A DNA stretch of 64,000 nucleotides, taken from positions 1 through 64,000 of the forward strand of contig PAAX01000019.1 in NCBI GenBank assembly GCA_002698995.1, read 5' to 3'. The stretch is from Ignavibacteriota bacterium. GTDB lineage: Bacteria > Bacteroidota > Ignavibacteria > Ignavibacteriales > Melioribacteraceae. Below the pieces are notes generated by a model. That model saw nothing but the letters and a program-made list of their open reading frames with translations, was not told the origin of the DNA and did no database searches. A program made the translations under genes and the position numbers. Positions 43,783 through 53,413 of this stretch are shown here, piece after piece (position 1 is the stretch's first letter; every line of letters starts with the position of its first letter).

Positions 43783-44916
43783 TTAGATTAAAATTTGTTT
43801 CTCAATTTTCTTTGCTTCTCTTAAAATTTTCTTTTTATCTTTTCCCAACAAAGTTATATGTCCCATTTTTCTTCCCAATCGTGATTCTTGCTTTCCGTAA
43901 ATATGCAGATGAATATCGGGATTATTCAATGCGCTATCATAGTTTTCTACTACTCCTTCACCTTCTTTTTTCCCAAGCAAATTAATCATTACTGCAGATG
44001 GTTTTATCATTTTAGTAGAACCTAACGGTAAATTTAAAACCGATCTAATATGATTTTCAAATTGAGAAGTAACACATGCTTCAATTGTGTAATGCCCCGA
44101 ATTGTGTGGACGAGGAGCCATTTCATTTACTAATATTTCATTATCTATCGTCAAAAACAATTCAATTCCAAATAAGCCAAATCCTTCAACTGCTTTTACT
44201 GATTTAATTGCAATTTCCTTAACTTTTTTCTCAATCTTTTTTGATATATCAGCTTTTGCAATAACAGTGTGACAAATATGATCTTTCTGGATTGTTTCAA
44301 CAACAGGATAAGTTTTGATTTCCTTTTCTGTTCTAACAACCATAATTGCAAGTTCTTTTGAGAACTTTATAAATTTTTCAGCTAATAATGAATTATGTCT
44401 TTTACTCAATTTTTTTACTGCTTCAACAAATTGTTTCTTATTATATACTGCGGCATTGCCATATCCGTCATAACCAAGTTTTTTTGATTTTAGGATAAAC
44501 TTTTTACCTAAATATTTTGAAATTTCTTTGTAGGTCATTTCTTCAGTAACTTCAAGAAATTGAGGAACCGGAATTTTATATTCCGATAAAGTTTTCTTCT
44601 GAATAAATTTATCTTGAATTAAGGATATTGTTTTTGGTGAAGGAATTACTTTCTTACCAAATTTTTCTATTAACTCTAGTTTTTCAAAATCAATAAATTC
44701 ATTTTCAAGTGTAACAATATCACAAGATTCTGCAAAATTTTTGATGATATTTTCATTATCAATCCAGCCAATAAATTCATTTTTCGTTAAAGAACCGGCA
44801 GGAGAATATTCATTTTTTTCTAAAATTGAAACATTTAATCCAAGTTTATATGCTTGAAAAGCTGACATTCTTGCTAATTGACCACCGCCAAGAATTCCAA
44901 TTGTGATAGGTTTCAA
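43783..44916 (-). CDS. purK: N5-carboxyaminoimidazole ribonucleotide synthase
   Basis: A 377-residue ATP-grasp enzyme: IGILGGGQLARMSAFQAYKL at the N-terminus, ETVQKDHICHTVIAKAD-type segment (VVETIQKDHICHTV), GLFGIELFLTIDNEILVNEM and APRPHNSGHYTIEAC. The start is TTG at 44916 with upstream AGGATA as ribosome site. Purine route with purE. A good hairpin just before it (44974-45005) ends the preceding transcript, so purK starts its own. Confidence 0.95.
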   Translation of the reverse strand: MKPITIGILGGGQLARMSAFQAYKLGLNVSILEKNEYSPAGSLTKNEFIGWIDNENIIKNFAESCDIVTLENEFIDFEKLELIEKFGKKVIPSPKTISLIQDKFIQKKTLSEYKIPVPQFLEVTEEMTYKEISKYLGKKFILKSKKLGYDGYGNAAVYNKKQFVEAVKKLSKRHNSLLAEKFIKFSKELAIMVVRTEKEIKTYPVVETIQKDHICHTVIAKADISKKIEKKVKEIAIKSVKAVEGFGLFGIELFLTIDNEILVNEMAPRPHNSGHYTIEACVTSQFENHIRSVLNLPLGSTKMIKPSAVMINLLGKKEGEGVVENYDSALNNPDIHLHIYGKQESRLGRKMGHITLLGKDKKKILREAKKIEKQILI

Positions 44917-44973
44917 GAGAGTATCCTTTTTGTTTTTAAAATTACAAAAAGATATTCGGAAGTTTAAAATAAA

Positions 44974-45005
44974 AAAGCGGAACCGCTGCTATTCGATTCC
45001 GCTTT
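44974..45005 (-). terminator. Rho-independent terminator of the GIN lipoprotein gene
   Basis: AAAGCGGAA (44974-44982) and TTCCGCTTT (44997-45005) form a perfect 9-base stem with a 14-base loop; on the minus strand it is followed by TTTTT-rich sequence (CTTTTTTATTTT). It lies 20 bases after the stop of the GIN-domain gene. Confidence 0.8.
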
Positions 45006-45024
45006 AATGGAGTTGCTATGTATA

Positions 45025-45675
45025 TTATCTTGAAGAAACTTTACCTAAACCACTAATATCAGAATAAATATTTTCCGGTGATCCGTCATAGATCACTTTT
45101 CCCACACCTGAAATATCAGATTTCAAAATTCCGCTGCAATAAACTTCTGCTTTACTTGCACCGCTTACATCCAAATCAACATTCTTACATTTAAAATCAA
45201 AAGCATCTAAATCTGCCGCACCCGAAATATCAGCATTAAGTTTTTCTGCTGTACCAACCAACTTAACTTTACCGGCACCGCTTACCGAAAGTCTGAAATC
45301 TTCACTGTTAATATTCTCAACAAAATATTTACTTGCGCCTGAAGATTCTACTCTATTTAATTCAGGTACAGTTACATAGACAGTTATATGTTCTCTTGGG
45401 TTTAAATTTTTTCTTTGATCTAAAATTAAAGTTGAACCGCTTACTCTTGTTTCAATGTACTGTAGCAGGTTTTCTTCTGCTTCAATTTTTAATGTAGGTT
45501 CTGATCCGACTTCAACGTAAACTCTGAAAATTCCACCTGCTTCAATTGCATTAAAATCATCAACTTTTCTGGTTTCTTCTTGCAATTCGCCGTTCCCTCT
45601 TATTCCGGAATGACTGCATGCTGATACTCCTACTAACGATAATAAAACAAAAATGCTTAATAATATTCTTTTCAT
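45025..45675 (-). CDS. GIN-domain (DUF2807) lipoprotein
   Basis: A 216-residue protein with a lipobox (SLVGVSAC, cysteine about 20) and a right-handed beta-helix-like DUF2807 domain: RKVDDFNAIEAGGIFRVYVE, LKIEAEENLLQYIETRVSG, ITVYVTVPELNRVESSGAS and repeated DISGAADLDAF / DVSGASKAEVYCSG units. Such head-GIN proteins are abundant in this phylum, without a settled role. It diverges from the triple-AAA+ gene (147 bases between starts) and ends in a strong terminator. Confidence 0.87.
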   Translation of the reverse strand: MKRILLSIFVLLSLVGVSACSHSGIRGNGELQEETRKVDDFNAIEAGGIFRVYVEVGSEPTLKIEAEENLLQYIETRVSGSTLILDQRKNLNPREHITVYVTVPELNRVESSGASKYFVENINSEDFRLSVSGAGKVKLVGTAEKLNADISGAADLDAFDFKCKNVDLDVSGASKAEVYCSGILKSDISGVGKVIYDGSPENIYSDISGLGKVSSR

Positions 45676-45822
45676 GTTCCCCTCATTTATTTAATAATTT
45701 AGACGAAAATAATTCTGTAATGTTACATGTCAGTTAAAAATAAATTAAATTTCGCTTCAGCATAAAACTTATAACTGTTTAGACTATTTCACTTTCAAAA
45801 AGTTGTAGTAACTGTAACTAAT

Positions 45823-48800
45823 ATGGAAAAGAATACAAACCATCTTCAAGAAGCTTATGACCATTTATGGAATGGTAGATTTCGTCTTGCTTTACAATCT
45901 GCCAAAAAAGCTTATGATGAAAATCCAATAAAAAGTGATTCATTAATTTGTTATGCCTGGGCATTATTAGAAAATGGAAATCCCGCTAAAGCAATTGAAA
46001 ATGCAAATCTTGCTGTTGAAGTTGATCCGATGAATTCGAATGCAAGAATGATTAGAGGATTTTTATTAGTAAGAATGGGAATCTTTGAAGGAGCTATTTC
46101 TGATTTAGATTATGCGATGGAAGAAAATAAAAAGCTAATTGCACAAGGATATATTGCAAAAGCCAAAGCATATGCAAGTGTTAGTAAATTTAATGAAGCA
46201 TTAATAGCAAATGAACTTGGAATTACTTTATCCGGGAAAAATAATAATTCAAAATATTTTTTAGAATTAGCTCAAAAAATAACTGAGTCGAAAAATAAAA
46301 TATCTTCTAAAACTGCAGAGAAATTAATTGTTCAAATTAAAGAGTCATTAAAACAGAATGAATCTTGGTTTGCCCTTTTTGTATCAAGAAGGTTATTAGA
46401 TGACAAAGATCTAAAAAAGGAATTTAAGGAAATTGAACTTCTTGAAATTGAAGCAATGATAAAGATGTTTCAATTCAAACCAGCTGAAAAAAAACTAAAT
46501 CAAATTGAAAATGATTTTATTGATGATAGTAAGTTCAAAGAATTAAAAGACTATGTTGATAAATGCTTAAAAACTGATGAAAACGAAGATGAACAAATTG
46601 AATTCAAATCCAGAAAAACAATAACAAAAGATTTACTTGAAGATAAGATTGGGGTTACAAAAAAAACTAACTTGGTTATTTATCCAAACAATTGGATGGA
46701 AATATTTTCTGCCAAATTATTTGATGTATTTGAAGATAAAAATTTTGGCGTAAGAAGATATTATAACCAAGTCAGTATTAAAAAAATTAGAGAAGTTGGT
46801 TTAGAAGTAATTTACATAAATCCATACTATGAACTTGAGAATAAAATTCTTGATTGCGAAATAATTTGGTATTTAAATGATTTCCAAATCTTTAAAAATA
46901 AATTTCAGATAAAATCTCCATCAGATTGGGATACAGTAATTTTTGCTCAAACTTGCGGTGATTTTGAAAAGAAAGTATGGACAGTTAAAGGTCAGGCTAA
47001 GATTGATCTTTATGTAGATAATTTCAGAGTTCTTGAAAAATATTTCTACATAGATGAAGATGATGTTTTTGATGAAGAAGATGAAGTTAAAAAGTCCAAA
47101 GAGAATAAAACATCAACCAAAATTGAAAACGAAACAAAAGGTAAGAGTAAAAAAGAGGAATCAACCTTAACAATCAAAGAACCGGACAAAACAAAAACCT
47201 TGGAAGAGATTCTTAAAGAACTTAATACTTTTATCGGATTAGATCCTTTAAAAAAATCTATTTACAGATTTATTGACTATCTGAAATTTATTGAAGAAAG
47301 AAAAAAACAAGGATTAAAAGCTAGCGATAATATTTCACTTCATGCAGTATTTCTAGGAAATCCCGGAACCGGAAAAACTACTATTGCCCGCCTCTTTGGA
47401 GATATTTACAGAGCAATGGGAATTTTAGAAAAAGGTCATGTGGTTGAAGTTGACAGATCATCTTTAGTTGGACAATATGTTGGTGAAACCGCACAAAAAA
47501 CTGAGAAAGCAGTTAAGGAAGCCATCGGCGGTGTTTTATTTATTGATGAAGCTTATACACTTATTAAAAAAGGCGCTTCCAATGATTTCGGTCAAGAAGC
47601 AATTGATGTAATTCTAAAAAGAATGGAAGATTTAAAGGGACAATTTATTGTTGTTGCTGCTGGTTATCCTGAAGAAATGAAATCATTTATTGGTTCTAAT
47701 CCTGGACTTCAATCGAGGTTTACAAATGAATTTATTTTTGATGATTATACTCCATCCGAATTAATTAAAATATTTGATCTTCAGTTAAACAATGAAGAAT
47801 ATAAAATTGCAGATGACGCAAAAATTATTCTTGAGAAAAAAATAACAGAACTTTATCGCAAAAGAGACAGCTCTTTTGGCAATGCAAGATTAATAAAACG
47901 AATATTTGAGCAGGCAAAAATAAATCTTGGTAAAAGATTTTCTGAACTAAAAGAAGAAGAAAGATCAAAAGATAATTTAGTACTCATCAATAATGATGAT
48001 ATTACATCAATATTTGAAATTGATAAAAAATCAGAAATTGATCTGCCAATAAATGAAGAACTTCTTGAAGAAGGTTTATACGAATTAAATAGTCTAACCG
48101 GATTAACTGAAGTAAAAAAAGAAATTAATGAAATGGTTAAACTGGTTAAGCATTATAAAAATTCTGATGAAGATATAAGCAGTAAATATGTATCGCATAT
48201 TTTATTTACCGGAAATCCGGGTACAGGAAAAACTACTGTTGCTAGAATATTCAGCAAAATATTTTCAGCATTAGGTGTTCTAAAGAAGGGACATTTAATC
48301 GAAACTGATAGACAAGGATTGGTTGCAAATTATGTTGGTCAAACAGCAACTCAAACTAATGCCGTAATTGATAAAGCATTTGGCGGTACACTTTTTATAG
48401 ATGAAGCTTATACTTTGATAAAGCAAGGAAGTACAAGCGATTTTGGAATTGAAGCAGTTGAGACATTACTTAAAAGGATGGAAGATGATAAAGGAAAGTT
48501 CATTTGTATTGCAGCAGGTTATTCAGAAGAAATGAAAATATTTGTTGAATCTAATCCTGGATTAAAATCAAGATTTACAAAAACAATTTACTTTGAAGAT
48601 TATAATCCAAAAGAATTACTGACAATTTCAGAAAATCTTGCAGCATCAAAAAAACTTTCTTTCAAAGAAGAAACACGAGATAATCTTCTTAAACATTTTA
48701 ATGAAATTTATCGAACAAGAGATAAACATTTTGGTAATGCAAGAATTGTAAGAAATCTATTTGAAGAAGCTGAAAGAAATAGGTTATTACGAATAGCAGA

Positions 48801-49707
48801 AAATTCAGATTCAGCAAAAGAGTTACTTTTCGAAGATTTCAAATCAATCAGCACTAAAAGAATTAAAGAAAAATATAAAGTATCAATAGATTATGAAAAG
48901 ATGAATAATCTTATTGATGAATTGAATAATCTTACAGGATTACAAAATGTTAAAGATGGAGTCAATAAGCTTGTAAGCAGCTTAAAAGTTTCTATTTTAC
49001 GAAAGGAACGCGGATTAAAAATAATTGATAAAAGTCTTCATTCAGTTTTTATGGGAAATCCAGGCACGGGAAAAACAACGGTAGCAAGGCTTTACAGTAA
49101 AATTCTTAAAGAAATGGGACTTTTAGAAAAAGGTCATTTAGTTGAAGTTGATCGATCAGCATTAGTTGCAGGTTATCAAGGACAAACAGCAGCTAAAACA
49201 GATAAGATTATTGAATCTGCAATAGGTGGAACATTATTTATTGATGAAGCTTACACTTTATCCAGAGGTGCTAATGATTTTGGACAGGAAGCAATTGATA
49301 CACTGTTAAAAAGAATGGAAGATTACCAAAATCAATTCGTTGTAATAACGGCTGGTTATCCCAATGAAATGAAAAAGTTTATAAATTCTAATCCCGGATT
49401 ACTTTCAAGATTTACCAACATATTTAATTTTGAAGATTATAATCCTCGTCAACTTCTCGAAATAGCTTACCAAATTTCAAAACAAAGCGGATATAAGCTT
49501 GACGAAGGTGCACTGCAAATGCTTCTTGAAATTTTCAATGAAATATATGCTAAACGAGATCTTAACTTTGGAAATGCAAGAACAGCTAAAAATATTTTAT
49601 ATAAAGCTATCAGTAATCAAGAAGCCAGAATAGCTCAACTGTTAAATCCGTCTAATGAAGAATTAGTCTTATTAACTTACCAGGATTTTGAGAATATAAA
49701 TATTTAG
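45823..49707 (+). CDS. TPR protein with three tandem CbbX/SpoVK-type AAA+ modules
   Basis: A 1294-residue protein. Residues 6-150 are TPR-like helical pairs; 283-413 form a beta-rich domain (NLVIYPNNWMEIFSAKL... EKYFYIDEDD); an acidic/lysine linker runs to about 455. Three AAA+ modules start near 460, 750 and 1028. Each has Walker A GNPGTGKT (512-519, 797-804, 1078-1085), Walker B LFIDEA (D575, D860, D1141), an SRF arginine-finger block (NPGLxSRF) and FGNAR sensor 2. Pore loops differ: YVGETA, YVGQTA, YQGQTA. The layout recalls EccA and SpoVK chaperones, but target and pathway are unknown. It stands alone, divergent from a lipoprotein and convergent with an SDR. Confidence 0.85.
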   Translation: MEKNTNHLQEAYDHLWNGRFRLALQSAKKAYDENPIKSDSLICYAWALLENGNPAKAIENANLAVEVDPMNSNARMIRGFLLVRMGIFEGAISDLDYAMEENKKLIAQGYIAKAKAYASVSKFNEALIANELGITLSGKNNNSKYFLELAQKITESKNKISSKTAEKLIVQIKESLKQNESWFALFVSRRLLDDKDLKKEFKEIELLEIEAMIKMFQFKPAEKKLNQIENDFIDDSKFKELKDYVDKCLKTDENEDEQIEFKSRKTITKDLLEDKIGVTKKTNLVIYPNNWMEIFSAKLFDVFEDKNFGVRRYYNQVSIKKIREVGLEVIYINPYYELENKILDCEIIWYLNDFQIFKNKFQIKSPSDWDTVIFAQTCGDFEKKVWTVKGQAKIDLYVDNFRVLEKYFYIDEDDVFDEEDEVKKSKENKTSTKIENETKGKSKKEESTLTIKEPDKTKTLEEILKELNTFIGLDPLKKSIYRFIDYLKFIEERKKQGLKASDNISLHAVFLGNPGTGKTTIARLFGDIYRAMGILEKGHVVEVDRSSLVGQYVGETAQKTEKAVKEAIGGVLFIDEAYTLIKKGASNDFGQEAIDVILKRMEDLKGQFIVVAAGYPEEMKSFIGSNPGLQSRFTNEFIFDDYTPSELIKIFDLQLNNEEYKIADDAKIILEKKITELYRKRDSSFGNARLIKRIFEQAKINLGKRFSELKEEERSKDNLVLINNDDITSIFEIDKKSEIDLPINEELLEEGLYELNSLTGLTEVKKEINEMVKLVKHYKNSDEDISSKYVSHILFTGNPGTGKTTVARIFSKIFSALGVLKKGHLIETDRQGLVANYVGQTATQTNAVIDKAFGGTLFIDEAYTLIKQGSTSDFGIEAVETLLKRMEDDKGKFICIAAGYSEEMKIFVESNPGLKSRFTKTIYFEDYNPKELLTISENLAASKKLSFKEETRDNLLKHFNEIYRTRDKHFGNARIVRNLFEEAERNRLLRIAENSDSAKELLFEDFKSISTKRIKEKYKVSIDYEKMNNLIDELNNLTGLQNVKDGVNKLVSSLKVSILRKERGLKIIDKSLHSVFMGNPGTGKTTVARLYSKILKEMGLLEKGHLVEVDRSALVAGYQGQTAAKTDKIIESAIGGTLFIDEAYTLSRGANDFGQEAIDTLLKRMEDYQNQFVVITAGYPNEMKKFINSNPGLLSRFTNIFNFEDYNPRQLLEIAYQISKQSGYKLDEGALQMLLEIFNEIYAKRDLNFGNARTAKNILYKAISNQEARIAQLLNPSNEELVLLTYQDFENINI

Positions 49708-50495
49708 CTATTCCCTTTTTTATAAATAGTTTCAACAACTTTACCTGTTAGATTTAGTACTAATTTTTTAGGAAGAATTTTAGATAACAATAAAGTTGTT
49801 TTGTTTGGAAATCCATCAATAACAGATGGTTTTTTACCAAGTGCGTTTAATGCAGTTTCAACAACTTGTTCAGGTCTTCTTGCAAAAGGACCTGTAGTTA
49901 CATTTGCAACTCTTTGAAATTCTGTCACAGTTCCACCAGGATTTACATTAAGAACGTCAACATTATATCTTTTCATTTCGTACCAAAGTGATTCACCTAA
50001 ATATGCATTGAAAACTTTTGTTGCAGAATATGTACTCATTAATGGTGTTGGCTGCACTGCTACAACTGAACCTAAGAATATTACTGCCCCTTTTCTTTTT
50101 TCAACCATTGGTCTAATAAAATGATGAGTTAAAATTGTTGGAACTACACAGTTTAGTTTTACCATCTGAGCTTCATTTTTGGGATTATTAGAATGGAAAT
50201 ATCCGGTTGAACCATAACCGGCATTGTTAACTAATATACCAATCTCAATGTTCTCAATATGCTTCGAAATCTTTTCTATAATATTTTCTTCAGTTAAATC
50301 TAATTCTATATTTATAATATCAACATTATACTTTGATTGAATCTCTCTCTTTAAATTATCAAGTCTCTCTTTCCTTCTAGCAATTAAGACCAAATTCATT
50401 CCAAGTTCTGCAAGTCTTCTTGCAAAAGATTCACCAATTCCGGATGAAGCTCCGGTAATCAGAGCATAATCACCATATTTATTTTTTAAGTTCAT
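49704..50495 (-). CDS. Short-chain dehydrogenase/reductase
   Basis: A 263-residue NAD(P)-dependent oxidoreductase. The cofactor loop is ALITGASSGIGESFARRLAE and RRKERLDNL suggests NADP preference; ILVNNAGYGSTG, GSVVAVQPTPLMSTYSATK with the catalytic Ser-Tyr-Lys, and NVNPGGTVTEF follow. A C-terminal hydrophobic segment (KTTLLLSKILPKKLVLNLTG) may touch the membrane, as in DltE/HSD-type SDRs. Substrate unknown. Its end overlaps the convergent AAA+ gene by 4 bases. Confidence 0.88.
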   Translation of the reverse strand: MNLKNKYGDYALITGASSGIGESFARRLAELGMNLVLIARRKERLDNLKREIQSKYNVDIINIELDLTEENIIEKISKHIENIEIGILVNNAGYGSTGYFHSNNPKNEAQMVKLNCVVPTILTHHFIRPMVEKRKGAVIFLGSVVAVQPTPLMSTYSATKVFNAYLGESLWYEMKRYNVDVLNVNPGGTVTEFQRVANVTTGPFARRPEQVVETALNALGKKPSVIDGFPNKTTLLLSKILPKKLVLNLTGKVVETIYKKGNS

Positions 50496-50551
50496 TAGTT
50501 CCCTTTCTTATGATTCTACAACAGAGAAGTTTATTTATGAGTTCAATAATT

Positions 50552-51841
50552 CTATTTGAGAATAGAGGAAGAATCTAAAAGAAGTGTTTTGAATATTTGA
50601 TAATCATTTTCGATTATAATACTTCTCTTTTCTTTGTTCATCAAGGTAGAAAGTTGATTCGGCAGTTCAATTTTTATATTAAGACCATCCTCGATTATTT
50701 CTTTAAACTTAGCCGGATGAGCAGTTGATAATATAATTGAGTTATCAAATTTTTCTTTCTCATATTGTGATGCTTGATAACCAACGGCTGTATGAGGATC
50801 AATAATATAATTATGTCTTTCATAAATATATTTTATGCTGTTAATAGTCTGATGATTATTTATGCTATATGATTTTATATTATTTCTTATGTCTTGAATG
50901 TTATTATGAAAAAGTGTTTTAACTCTCTTCAAGTTGTTAGGAAATCCAACATCCATTGCGTTTGAATAAGTTTTTATGGTATTAAGCTTATCTTCTTTTT
51001 CTTCATCAAGAAACATTTTAAAGAATTTGTTTTCGTTAACAGCCGATACAAAACCGTTAATTTTTTGTCCCATTAGCTTAGCTAATAAACCAGCGGTTAG
51101 GTTCCCTAGATTTCCAGAAGGAACAGTAATTAAATTTTTACCGGAAAGATTCAATTGACGCAATGCTTCAAAGTAATAAATTGTCTGCGGTAATAATCTG
51201 GCAATATTGATAGAATTGGCTGTCGTCAATTTTAATTGTTCTTTTAAGGATTCATCACTTAAAGCTTTTTTTAATAATGACTGGCAATCATCAAAAGAAC
51301 CTTTAACTTCTAATGCAATTATATTTTTATCAAAAGTTGCTATTTGCTTTTCTTGAATTTCAGAAACTCCCTTTGATGGATAAAGTACAATTACATTTAC
51401 TCCCTCTTTGCCATAAAAAGCATTCGCAACTGCACTGCCTGTATCACCAGAAGTTGCTACAAGCACATTTAATTTAGTCGATTCATCTTTATTGAATTCT
51501 TCGATTAAATTTGCTAAAAATCTAGCTCCAAAATCCTTAAATGCTAAAGTAGGACCATGAAACAATTCTAGAAAATGCTCATTATTAAATGAGGTTATTT
51601 TAACCGGGAAATTAAAGGTATCTTTTACAATTCTTTCCAAAACTGAATTGTTTATATCTTCATTAACAAAAGGATGCAGAATTTCGAAAGCCATTTCATG
51701 ATAGGAAATATTTGTGAATTCTTTTAAAAATAAAGGAAGAGTTACAGGTAAAAATAGTCCTTCATTCTTTCCTGTTCCCTTTAATACTGCTTCTTTTATA
51801 GATACAAATTCATTTTTATTTGATGTGCTGTAATATTTCAT
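50552..51841 (-). CDS. thrC: Threonine synthase
   Basis: A 429-residue PLP enzyme converting O-phosphohomoserine to threonine. FHGPTLAFKDFGARFL holds the PLP lysine, then LVATSGDTGSAVANAFY, VLYPSKGVSEIQEKQI, TANSINIARLLPQ and VPSGNLGNLTAGLLA. N-terminal YYSTSNKNEFVSIKEAVLKG is typical for the long class. It begins at the base where thrB ends, so the two are coupled. A weak hairpin (ATTCT/AGAAT) lies just after the stop. Confidence 0.96.
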   Translation of the reverse strand: MKYYSTSNKNEFVSIKEAVLKGTGKNEGLFLPVTLPLFLKEFTNISYHEMAFEILHPFVNEDINNSVLERIVKDTFNFPVKITSFNNEHFLELFHGPTLAFKDFGARFLANLIEEFNKDESTKLNVLVATSGDTGSAVANAFYGKEGVNVIVLYPSKGVSEIQEKQIATFDKNIIALEVKGSFDDCQSLLKKALSDESLKEQLKLTTANSINIARLLPQTIYYFEALRQLNLSGKNLITVPSGNLGNLTAGLLAKLMGQKINGFVSAVNENKFFKMFLDEEKEDKLNTIKTYSNAMDVGFPNNLKRVKTLFHNNIQDIRNNIKSYSINNHQTINSIKYIYERHNYIIDPHTAVGYQASQYEKEKFDNSIILSTAHPAKFKEIIEDGLNIKIELPNQLSTLMNKEKRSIIIENDYQIFKTLLLDSSSILK

Positions 51842-52782
51842 TACGCGATAACCTTGGGTCCAATATTATTTATAGATGAAACAAAATAATCTGCCTTAAT
51901 ATTATTGTTATTGTAAAATTCCACAGATGCAAGTCCTGAAGCATGAGCCTTATTATAATCATTAAAGAAAGCAAAAAGTGTTGGACCAGAACCTGAAATT
52001 GAAAAACCGTAACAATCATTTACATTCACAATATCTTTTATCTCATCATAAAAAGGAATTAATCTTTTTCTGTAAGGTTCTGCAACATTATCCTTTATTG
52101 ATTTTTTAATAAGATCATAATCGCTGTTCATTAAACCAATAGTTAATGATGCAATATTAACACTTTGTTCTATCAATATATTTCTAGGGAAATTATTGGG
52201 AATCACTTCCCTTGCTTTCTTTGTTTCTATAATTACATCAGGTTTTATTACAAGACAAACTAAGTCTTGGGGATATTGAATTTTAGAATAATCAACTAAT
52301 TCTGCAGAACGAACAAGAACAAATCCTCCTACCATACAAGGAATAACATTATCACCGTGAATTGACCCGCTTGCAATTTCTTCACCGCTCAATGCAAATC
52401 TAATTAAATCATTTTTACCAAAAGGTTTATCTAAAATTTCATTAAGAGCAAAAACTGAGCCTACAGCACTGGCAGCACTTGACCCTAACCCAGTTCCAAT
52501 TCCAAGTTCTTTTATTATTTTAATATTGATCCCAAAATCATAATCAATTTCTTTCATCATATTAAATAATGCTTTGCCGGCAGTATTATTATTAATCTCC
52601 TTAGAAATACCAAGTTCAGAAGGAAGTATTTCGGTAATTATAATATCAGAATTATCTTTATTTACCGATAATTCAATAGTATCACTAATTACATCAAGTG
52701 GAAATCCTAAAATATCAAAACCAGGACCAACATTAGAAACAGATGCCGGTGCAGTTACAGTAATTTTATTTTTTTTTATCAT
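51841..52782 (-). CDS. thrB: Homoserine kinase
   Basis: A 313-residue GHMP kinase phosphorylating homoserine. VTAPASVSNVGPGFDILGF is the N-terminal motif, GLGSSAASAVGSVFALNEIL the ATP loop, and YGFSISGSGPTLFAFF the third GHMP motif. Coupled to thrC. The 64-base gap from the BMC gene contains an 8-base hairpin overlapping that gene's stop, so a separate start is possible. Confidence 0.95.
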   Translation of the reverse strand: MIKKNKITVTAPASVSNVGPGFDILGFPLDVISDTIELSVNKDNSDIIITEILPSELGISKEINNNTAGKALFNMMKEIDYDFGINIKIIKELGIGTGLGSSAASAVGSVFALNEILDKPFGKNDLIRFALSGEEIASGSIHGDNVIPCMVGGFVLVRSAELVDYSKIQYPQDLVCLVIKPDVIIETKKAREVIPNNFPRNILIEQSVNIASLTIGLMNSDYDLIKKSIKDNVAEPYRKRLIPFYDEIKDIVNVNDCYGFSISGSGPTLFAFFNDYNKAHASGLASVEFYNNNNIKADYFVSSINNIGPKVIA

Positions 52783-52834
52783 TATATGAAGATAATTTTA
52801 TTATGAAATTAGTTGTGAATGGATACATCTATGA

Positions 52835-52857
52835 AAATGATAAAAGTTATATCATTT
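52835..52857 (-). terminator. Possible hairpin at the end of the BMC gene
   Basis: AAATGATA (52835-52842) and TATCATTT (52850-52857) are a perfect 8-base inverted repeat with a 7-base loop, overlapping the BMC stop codon. It is AT-only and lacks a clear T tract on the minus strand, so it is at best a weak terminator or stability element. Confidence 0.3.
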
Positions 52858-53392
52858 CACTCAATAATTCTTGTCTTGGTTGAGCAATAACAACTTTATT
52901 AACAAGAAGCCCTTTGTCAGCAATTACTTTTGCGCCCGAATCAACTGCACTAGTAACAGCAGCAACTTCACCTGTTAAAGTACAGAAAGCTTTTCCACCT
53001 AATGCCATAGCTAACCGAATTTCAATAATTTTTACATTAGAAGATTTAACAGCCGCATCTGCTCCTTCAATTAATGATGCAACAGAAAAGGATTCTAAAA
53101 TACCTAATGCTTCTAAAGTCTGCACACCTGTATGTCCGGCAAGAGCTGGAAAAATATCTGGGTGAACATTAGGAATTACAAAAGTATCTATAACTGCAAA
53201 ATCAATTTGATTTGCAGCAGCATCAACAGCGGTTTGAACTTCCGCAACATCACCACCGATTAATACCATATATTTACCGGAACAAATTGTTCTTGATAAA
53301 ACCAATTCAACTTGAGATGTTTTAAGCATTATATCAGCCGCCTGCATTCCTGCTGCTATACTTGTCATTTCAATTAGTCCAAGTGAATTCAT
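52847..53392 (-). CDS. pduT: PduT-like tandem-BMC shell protein with Fe-S cysteine
   Basis: A 181-residue bacterial microcompartment shell protein with two BMC domains (residues 4-90 and 96-178). The first carries LVLSRTICSGKYMVLIGGDV, in which C37 corresponds to the pore cysteine that binds a 4Fe-4S cluster in PduT. Trimers would form a pseudohexameric tile with a redox centre in the pore. The gene starts 21 bases after the PduS-like gene ends, with AGAGG as ribosome site. No other shell or core enzyme genes are nearby, so the tile must join a compartment encoded elsewhere. Confidence 0.87.
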   Translation of the reverse strand: MNSLGLIEMTSIAAGMQAADIMLKTSQVELVLSRTICSGKYMVLIGGDVAEVQTAVDAAANQIDFAVIDTFVIPNVHPDIFPALAGHTGVQTLEALGILESFSVASLIEGADAAVKSSNVKIIEIRLAMALGGKAFCTLTGEVAAVTSAVDSGAKVIADKGLLVNKVVIAQPRQELLSEMI

Positions 53393-53413
53393 TTATTAAA
53401 CCTCTTATTTTTC

